This document shows, one piece after another, positions 58,911 to 64,000 of a stretch of DNA of 64,000 bases. The notes beneath the pieces are model-generated. The model searched no databases, had not been told where the DNA came from, and saw only the letters and a list, made by a program, of their open reading frames with translations. This DNA comes from Ophiosphaerella korrae (lineage: Eukaryota > Ascomycota > Dothideomycetes > Pleosporales > Phaeosphaeriaceae). The stretch lies in NCBI GenBank assembly GCA_028456385.1, contig JALNQF010000159.1, forward strand, positions 36,302-100,301, in the 5' to 3' direction. Numbering within the stretch: the first letter of the stretch is position 1; every line of letters starts with the position of its first letter. The position numbers and the translations under genes are program-made.

Positions 58911-60029
58911 TTAAGAGCCCTGTGCCGCCTGGTGAGCCAGATATTCTTCGCTAAAAGGGTAATCAAGGTAGCCCGTGCTGCCTCCGGCATAAAAGTATTC
59001 TCTCTTGTAGCGGTTCAGCTCGATGCCTTCTTTGATCCTAAACACTAGATCCGGATTCGCCACAAACGAGCGACCAAATGTGACCATGATGTCTCTGTCC
59101 GGAAAGTCCTCGTCCACGAGCTTGCGCGCCGACTCGGGCGTATGCCCACCAGCGACCAATACAGGGCCCTTCCAGAGATCGATGGCAAAATTGAGACTCT
59201 CAGAGTAGCCTGTGTCTTCGTTGCCAGTGACGCGCGACTCGACTAAGTGGATATAGGCTATGCCCAGGTCTTGGGTCCGGGCAATGACGTCCGAAAATTG
59301 CGCGATAGTGGCCTCTTTCCCCATGCCCATACCCTGGAACGTACTCCAAGGGCTGAGTCTCAGAGCAAGGCGATCGAAGCCGATGACCTCGCCGACAGCC
59401 TCGAGGAGCTGGATTGCGAATCGGGAGCGGTTCGCAATGGAGCCACCATAGTCGTCGGTGCGCTGGTTGCTCCCCTCCTGTAGGAATTGGTCGAGGAGGT
59501 AGCCGTTGGCGCCATGGATCTCGACACCATCGAAGCCAGCCTCGATGGCGTTGCGAGCCGAGAGCACAAACGACCGGATAACATTGGCTATCTGCGCTGC
59601 GGACATGGCAACCGGGACAGGAGCGCTGTCGCCGTTCCAGGAGATGGCGCTTGGAGCGACAATCTCCAGGCCGTCGCGGCGCGCGAGCTCTGGATCCGTG
59701 ACGCGGCCGACGGCAATGAGTTGGCAGAAGATGGGGCACCCCCGGGCGTGTACTTCGTCGACGACCGCCTTCCAGCCAGCTGTTTGTGCCTTCGTCAGGA
59801 TCATGGGCGATTGCGGCGACATGGCGTCGTACGCGAGCGAGACGAGGCTGGATTCAGCGATGATGAAAGTCCCGGGGACCATGGCGCGCTGGCCGTAGTA
59901 CTCACGCATGAGCTGGCCTGGAGTGTGACCGACCTGGGCGCGGAAGCGCGTCAGTGCCGGCATGCCAATCCGGTGTTGTGCTTCGACGCGACCTAGTCGG
60001 AGTGGTTTCCATAGACGTGACTCAGGCAT
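58911..60029 (-). CDS. OYE-2: NADH:flavin oxidoreductase (classical old yellow enzyme type)
   Basis: Single exon, 372 residues, the usual OYE length. Start ATG at 60,029. FMN-dependent ene-reductase with LWKPLRLGRVEAQHRIGMPA (6-25), HTPGQLMREYYGQRA (35-49), FCQLIAVGRV (101-110), GFDGVEIHGANGYLLDQF (165-182) holding the substrate-binding His172/Asn175 pair of yeast OYE-type and EasA-like enzymes, QRTDDYGGSIANRSRF (189-204), and VTFGRSFVANPDL near the C-terminal phosphate site. FCQLIAVGRV differs from the more common QLWxxGR: the Trp position is Ile. It differs clearly from OYE-1 (His/His pair, three exons), so the two are not a recent duplication. No intron signal interrupts it. It lies between the epoxide hydrolase and a possible dioxygenase relic. 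Confidence 0.93.
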   Translation of the reverse strand: MPESRLWKPLRLGRVEAQHRIGMPALTRFRAQVGHTPGQLMREYYGQRAMVPGTFIIAESSLVSLAYDAMSPQSPMILTKAQTAGWKAVVDEVHARGCPIFCQLIAVGRVTDPELARRDGLEIVAPSAISWNGDSAPVPVAMSAAQIANVIRSFVLSARNAIEAGFDGVEIHGANGYLLDQFLQEGSNQRTDDYGGSIANRSRFAIQLLEAVGEVIGFDRLALRLSPWSTFQGMGMGKEATIAQFSDVIARTQDLGIAYIHLVESRVTGNEDTGYSESLNFAIDLWKGPVLVAGGHTPESARKLVDEDFPDRDIMVTFGRSFVANPDLVFRIKEGIELNRYKREYFYAGGSTGYLDYPFSEEYLAHQAAQGS

Positions 60030-60184
60030 GGCGGGTGAATGTCAGGTAAGCGGAACTGGGAGATTGTCCAAGACGAGGAAGACAATAGAATGGTAGAATG
60101 AGGCTAGACTGCAGAGCTTCTTGGACCTTAATCCGCAAGTGTCTGGCTTAATATAATGGCAACCCTGATATCGAAGAGGGTTTC

Positions 60185-60284
60185 CGAGGACGCGCAAACA
60201 TCCGCGCCAAACTTGAGAGGGAATGACTAACTCCAGGCATCCATTATCAAGACACCACTCGTCGATAGCGACCAGTATTCGCAT
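60185..60284 (-). pseudogene. Possible phytanoyl-CoA dioxygenase-like relic
   Basis: A minus-strand frame starts MRILVAIDEWCLDNGCLELV followed by IPSQVWRGCLR. The block (A)(I/L)D(E/D)xxxxNGCLE(V/I)xPGSHxxG is typical of phytanoyl-CoA dioxygenase (PhyH)-family iron/2-oxoglutarate enzymes. Here an extra residue breaks PGSH, and no His-Asp iron motif can be followed upstream in the same frame. Upstream sequence HYADQF in another frame may be a shifted continuation. Likely a decayed fragment; the call rests on one short block. Confidence 0.3.
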
Positions 60285-60406
60285 ATTATTAAGCAGATAA
60301 ACTGGTCAGCATAATGATAGTGATAGGTCGAGGTGAAGGGCGGATAGAATCATCTGATGGTCAGGTGTCCATAGCCTGTTTACCTGCATAAAGAAGCACC
60401 CTATCC

Positions 60407-60545
60407 TCTGCAGTTATCAGACGATTAATCAGATATACCTACTTTAGTTGCATATCTACAATTACCAAATGATCCAACAGAGATACTTGCTTTAGCTGCA
60501 TATCTGCGGTTACCAGATAACTAATCAGATATGATTTAGATGCAT
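60407..60545. repeat. Three degenerate 48-bp tandem repeats upstream of the PEP mutase-family gene
   Basis: Units start near 60,407, 60,449 and 60,497. Shared core: TGCATATCT, then (A/G)(T/C)TACCA(G/A)AT(A/G)A, then CAGATA.. and CTTTAG(T/C). They lie about 360-500 bp upstream of the start codon and could hold repeated regulator sites. Confidence 0.55.
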
Positions 60546-60807
60546 ACTTGGCGTGACTGCCTTTATAGGAAAAAGCTTTGGCTGCTTCTATTCCTAAAAC
60601 GGATAATTCTTCTATTTCCGCTATTCCCAGAATACTACCCGCAGACTTAGCGTTTATGAGGCTAAGCCCTTTGTAGCCTAAGCCTTGGCTTTTACCGACT
60701 GCAAGAGATTGACAGCTCGACTTGTGCTGTTGTCATGTCTAAGCCACGTAAATCTTATTACCGACTGCTTAAAAATCACTTATTGTAGATGCCGTACTTA
60801 GAAACTC

Positions 60808-60815
60808 TATATAAG
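60808..60815 (+). promoter_or_regulatory. Probable TATA box of the PEP mutase-family gene
   Basis: TATATAAG 90 bp upstream of the ATG at 60,905, a typical fungal distance. The first ATG after it is the chosen start. Confidence 0.5.
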
Positions 60816-60904
60816 CGCGTGGCTCCGATGTGATATGTCTCAGTTACTCTAGCTGAATTTACAAAATACACGCAAGCAACATAGACTTGAGCAAAAAAAC
60901 AACT

Positions 60905-61681
60905 ATGACTTTAGCCACCAACAACACTGCACAAGCGTTCAAGACTCTCCACCAACAAAGAGGCCGGCCCCTCGTGGTCACCAATGTCTACGACCGTCTG
61001 TCGGCCGAGGTGGTCGCCTCGCTACCTGGAACCGACGCCCTCGCTACCGCCAGCTACGCCATTGCCCAGGCTGCAGGCCTGCAAGACGAGGAACTGGACT
61101 TCGAGGCCAACCTAGCTGCTGTGCGGGGTATCGCCGCCGTCGCTAAGCGTATGAACAAGCCGCTGACGGTCGATGTCCAGGACGGCTATGGCGATGCGCT
61201 CGAGGAAAACATCGGCCGCCTCATCGATCTTGGCGTTGTCGGCGTCAACCTTGAGGATGCGGAATTGGCCACTGGCAAGCTGTACCCAGTATCTGTGGCC
61301 GCAGAGCGCGTCCGCCGCGTACTGGCGGTAGCCGTAAGCCGCAGAGTTCCTGATTTTGTCGTCAACGCGCGTTGCGACACGTTAGTCCTGGGAGGAGAAC
61401 TCGACGAAGTGATCGAGAGAGGCAAACGGTATCTCGAAGCCGGCGCTACTAACATTTTCGTCTGGGGAGGAGGGCGCGGGCTGGCCAAAGTAGAAGTGGA
61501 GCGTTTGGTTGCAGAATTTTCTGGGAGGCTTAGCGTCCTGCTGAAGCGGTCGTCGGACGGCCTGACGGTTGAGCAGTTGGCTCAAATTGGCGTAGCTAGG
61601 ATGAGTATTGGACCCACACTCCAGTCTGTGGCTCTAGCCGCGTTGAAGAACGAGGCGGAAAAAATCCTTGCGCGAGAGTAG
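60905..61681 (+). CDS. Isocitrate lyase/PEP mutase superfamily protein
   Basis: Member of the (beta/alpha)8 superfamily that makes or breaks C-C or P-C bonds next to a carboxylate (2-methylisocitrate lyase, PEP mutase, oxaloacetate hydrolase and phosphonopyruvate hydrolase). 258 residues, single exon, about the size of the short fungal and bacterial members. The start is placed at ATG 60,905; the frame is open to a TTG at 60,887, which a eukaryote would not use. Motifs: LVVTNVYDRLSAEVVASLPG (23-42), Mg-binding loop DVQDGYGD (90-97; usually DxDxGYG), GVNLEDAE (113-120), NARCDTLVLGG near 160, FVWGGGRG and RMSIGPTLQS near the C-terminus. The KKCGH-type catalytic Cys loop of isocitrate lyase proper is not seen, so lyase activity on isocitrate is unlikely. 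It lies tail to tail with the regulator gene, 71 bp apart. Confidence 0.88.
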   Translation: MTLATNNTAQAFKTLHQQRGRPLVVTNVYDRLSAEVVASLPGTDALATASYAIAQAAGLQDEELDFEANLAAVRGIAAVAKRMNKPLTVDVQDGYGDALEENIGRLIDLGVVGVNLEDAELATGKLYPVSVAAERVRRVLAVAVSRRVPDFVVNARCDTLVLGGELDEVIERGKRYLEAGATNIFVWGGGRGLAKVEVERLVAEFSGRLSVLLKRSSDGLTVEQLAQIGVARMSIGPTLQSVALAALKNEAEKILARE

Positions 61682-61752
61682 AAAAGATAACGGAGAAGAA
61701 ATACGAATAATGAAATGCTTAATCAGGCTCGATTCGCTTCCCAATTGGCACA

Positions 61753-63541
61753 TTATTGAAAACTTGCCGTTGGTCTCGAGCCCAAGACTTCGTCACGAGA
61801 AATATAGTTATCTAACCAAAACTGCTTCATCTTGTCTGCCATTGCCTTGTCCAACCAGATGTATTGCTTTAACACCTCTTGTGCTTCAGGCCAGGAGCTG
61901 TACGCTCTGCCCGTTCCCTTGGCGGCTTGGGCATGTAGCAAGGAAACGAATTCGGAGCGAACATTTCCTTCGGATGAAAACGATGCACCAATAGTCAGAA
62001 GCCACAATAGCAAGTCCGCATGCCAGTTCCACATTGAATCATCCACTAGGCCCTGTAAAATATGTAGAAGATGGCGAGATACAAAGGGCTAGCACAGATC
62101 AGTACATCCCACGTAGTAGGGCTTCTAATTGAGAAATGAAATGCATACCGGAATTACAGACACAACCCAAACTTTGCAGCAGAGCACAGTCGCGCTTAAG
62201 TATGCCGCCGTATAGAGACACCTTAGGAGAGGGGACAGGCTCGTATCTAATAGCCTGTTGTATATGCGGGACTGCATCGAAGCCTGCTGATTGTCTACAT
62301 GGATCAGATCCACTGTGTTGTTGCATGAAAAGTTGGCCGAGTCCCGCTTGCACTGCAAGGAGTGGAGGTCTTCCAGTATCGTAATTAGATCGTTGTCTAG
62401 AAGATGCATCATGCGCTGGAAGCCCGGACTAAGCTCGAACGTGGAGTCCCAAGGGTCTCTAATCCAGTGCAGCTCGACAAATGTGTTGTGATTGATGATG
62501 CGACGAGATCCAGCCAGGAGTGCCGAGTTCAAGTCTTGCCTGAGAATCCGTTAGACCTTGATCCAAGATCTGATGGCGGCGCGCTGGGTCAGACATGAGA
62601 ATTTTCTTACCAAAAGATGGCACGCTTGATCCCATCCGTCAGGTGCCTTTTCGACCTTCGGCTCAAGCTTAGAAGCTGACTGATGCCCCCCATATGCGCC
62701 TCTACTTGCGACTTCATTCCCAGCCGAGCCTTTGTTGTGCGTTAGCATATCTGCCCTGTCTCCTAGGAAAAGCAAGACAGGAAAATATGGGAAGAAACAG
62801 AATATTGCGAACCTCTAAGCCCGCTAACAACAAGATTGCCCCCATGGTAGGCTCCAAGACAGTCAAGTCCAAAGTTCCGAGAGTGGACCGCAGTGACGTG
62901 ATAGCTTTGTCCTTGTATTCAAGAGCCTCGCTGCTGGTGCTGAGCCCTTTCGTAGCATGTACCAGGGTCAGCATCACGGCATTCAAGAGCGCCGGTTCGC
63001 TGAGCCCAACCCGGAAGACGGATCGATATGTCTGGAATACGATATCCTCCGAGAGGCTGAAAACAGGCTCGGCCGCGTACTTTACCGACGAGTGCAGGAG
63101 CAGTTCACGCATCCTAGGCGAGACAACTCCGAAGATGGGCAAAGGGTCCAAGAGTCGCAAGGGTGGGCCAAGAGATGGTACAGCAAGAGTCTCTGCTTCC
63201 TTTGTCAGCGGATATGCTCGCCCTAGGCCCCCCGGACCAAGAGCTACTGCTGTAGAGGCATCCTGGGCCTCCTTTTCCTGCAGCGCCTTCTTTGTCCTCA
63301 GGGCCTGCTTCACTGCGTGAGAGCGAAGCAGGCGCTGATTCTGCCGGCCCTTGGCTTCTCCGAGGTTCTGGATCGAGATGAATTGAAACTGCTCTCCTTT
63401 TCTCGACGTTAGGTGCTGGTGTCATCACGTTCCATAGCACTATTTAGGCCACTTACCACTGGCTGCTGCTCGCAGCCCAACACTATTATCCACAGAGCTC
63501 TGGGGGAGTTCGGCCGAGTCTAATGCATTTGATAGATCCAT
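61753..63541 (-). CDS. Fungal-specific transcription factor domain protein (no zinc cluster seen)
   Basis: Five exons on the minus strand: 63,541-63,457, 63,396-62,813, 62,729-62,611, 62,539-62,149 and 62,052-61,753. Introns of 60, 83, 71 and 96 bp; introns 2 and 3 show CTAAC branch sites, and all phases fit. 492 residues. Opening part MDLSNALDSAELPQSS, then QFQFISIQNLGEAKGRQNQR and LLRSHAVKQALR, the F.FI..x...K.....RSHA block that follows the DNA-binding domain in many fungal regulators. The middle and C-terminal parts (LLNAVMLTLVHATKG; VEAHMGGISQLLS; MWNWHADLLLWLLTIGAS) match the helical regulatory domain of fungal Zn2Cys6 factors. No CX2CX6C cluster precedes it, so DNA binding is unproven. 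The GTTCGC donor of intron 2 and the AAAAG acceptor of intron 1 are weak and should be checked. It may control the neighbouring oxidoreductase/hydrolase genes. Confidence 0.8.
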
Positions 63542-64000
63542 ATCTGTTAAGCAAGATCTATAATTTTGGATCTGAAACTATCAATGCCACGAAATGAATT
63601 GTACGGTGTGACGATGTTTGAGTTTCTCTACTAAACCTCTAAGACTGGAGGCCAAGTTAGCACAGGACACTCCTTAATCTGAATTAAAGGCGGATCCTCC
63701 TACTTTTCATCGAAGTAACCTATGCTCACGGTATTTTGTGGGTTGGGCGGTGGGCCTACGCAAGGCGCTGACAAATCTTGCCTTTTACTTGATTGATTAG
63801 GTATATGTTACAGGGAGCAGTTGAAAATATCCAATGGGGTGCATGAGAGGGGATGCTGGAAAAGTAATATTTAGGCATTCGTCATTTGCGGCGCACGAGC
63901 GGGGATCAGCTTATGACATAATTGAGGCAGCAGGTCAACTGACTATGGATTTGCCTCGGTTGAGATGGCGCCAAACCACAACAGGCATATTAACCGCTTT
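63542..64000. other. Upstream region of the regulator gene to window end
   Basis: 459 bp without a recognisable gene, repeat or element. Base composition is ordinary, unlike the AT-rich left part. Confidence 0.6.

Larger units (their letters stand above)
60285..60904. other. Upstream region of the PEP mutase-family gene
   Basis: About 620 bp. Holds three degenerate 48 bp repeats (60,407-60,545) and a TATATAAG box (60,808-60,815). No gene recognised. Confidence 0.6.

Noticed and set aside
60887..60904. Start of the PEP mutase-family protein at 60,887
   Set aside because: That codon is TTG; the first ATG in frame is at 60,905 and suits the TATA distance.
62694..63320. 208-codon + strand frame as a gene
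   Set aside because: Antisense shadow of the transcription factor exon 2.
1..64000. tRNA or rRNA genes
   Set aside because: No tRNA-like cloverleaf with A/B boxes and no rRNA segment was recognised by eye; a covariance search would be needed to be sure.

Overview
The window reads as chromosomal DNA of a filamentous ascomycete (Pezizomycotina). The genes on the right have 55-140 bp introns with GT..AG ends and CTAA(C/T) branch sites. Their families (fungal-specific transcription factor, old yellow enzymes, extracellular Cu-type superoxide dismutase, RidA, a HET-domain relic) are typical of such fungi. The left part carries the mark of repeat-induced point mutation (RIP): extreme AT bias, very few TpG/CpA, and stop codons where Gln, Arg and Trp codons should be. 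No species is claimed.

Region 1 (1-49,943) is a RIP-destroyed nest of transposons with no intact gene. Boundaries come from paired LTRs of equal length, terminal inverted repeats and target-site duplications (TSDs). At the left edge is the 3' part of a Ty3/gypsy element (E5, 1-3,122), then a Ty1/copia-like remnant (about 3,128-5,950). From 7,071 a Helitron (H1) runs to 49,943 but is split by two nested blocks. Block one is a minus-strand gypsy element E4 (7,353-25,073), itself hit by two pogo/Fot1-like DNA transposons (7,448-9,298; 13,383-15,231) and by gypsy element E3 (15,983-22,985). Block two is minus-strand gypsy element E0 (25,475-46,556), which holds E1 (28,905-42,706), which holds E2 (31,047-38,414), which holds a 402 bp solo-LTR-like insert (36,810-37,211). 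With insertions removed, E0, E2, E3 and E4 all come out near 7.0 kb, which supports the dissection. The Helitron helicase lies at 46,562-48,440, followed by an unassigned second reading frame.

Region 2 (49,946-50,899) is a short Helitron-like unit (H2) that starts two bases after H1 ends. It is far less mutated, contains a CTCGATGGC-type minisatellite and holds two further copies of the Helitron 3' terminus. It marks the step from AT-rich to gene-bearing DNA.

Region 3 (51,092-63,541) carries seven intact genes: a RidA-type deaminase (+), a secreted SOD-like protein (-), an old-yellow-enzyme oxidoreductase (-) divergent from a secreted-type epoxide hydrolase (+), a second old yellow enzyme (-), a PEP mutase/isocitrate lyase-family protein (+), and a fungal transcription factor (-) tail to tail with it. 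There are relics of a HET-domain gene and possibly of a phytanoyl-CoA dioxygenase-like gene. Two flavin ene-reductases, an epoxide hydrolase and a regulator side by side could be an accessory catabolic or tailoring cluster, but no backbone synthase is in view. Exon structures were deduced by hand from splice signals and family conservation.
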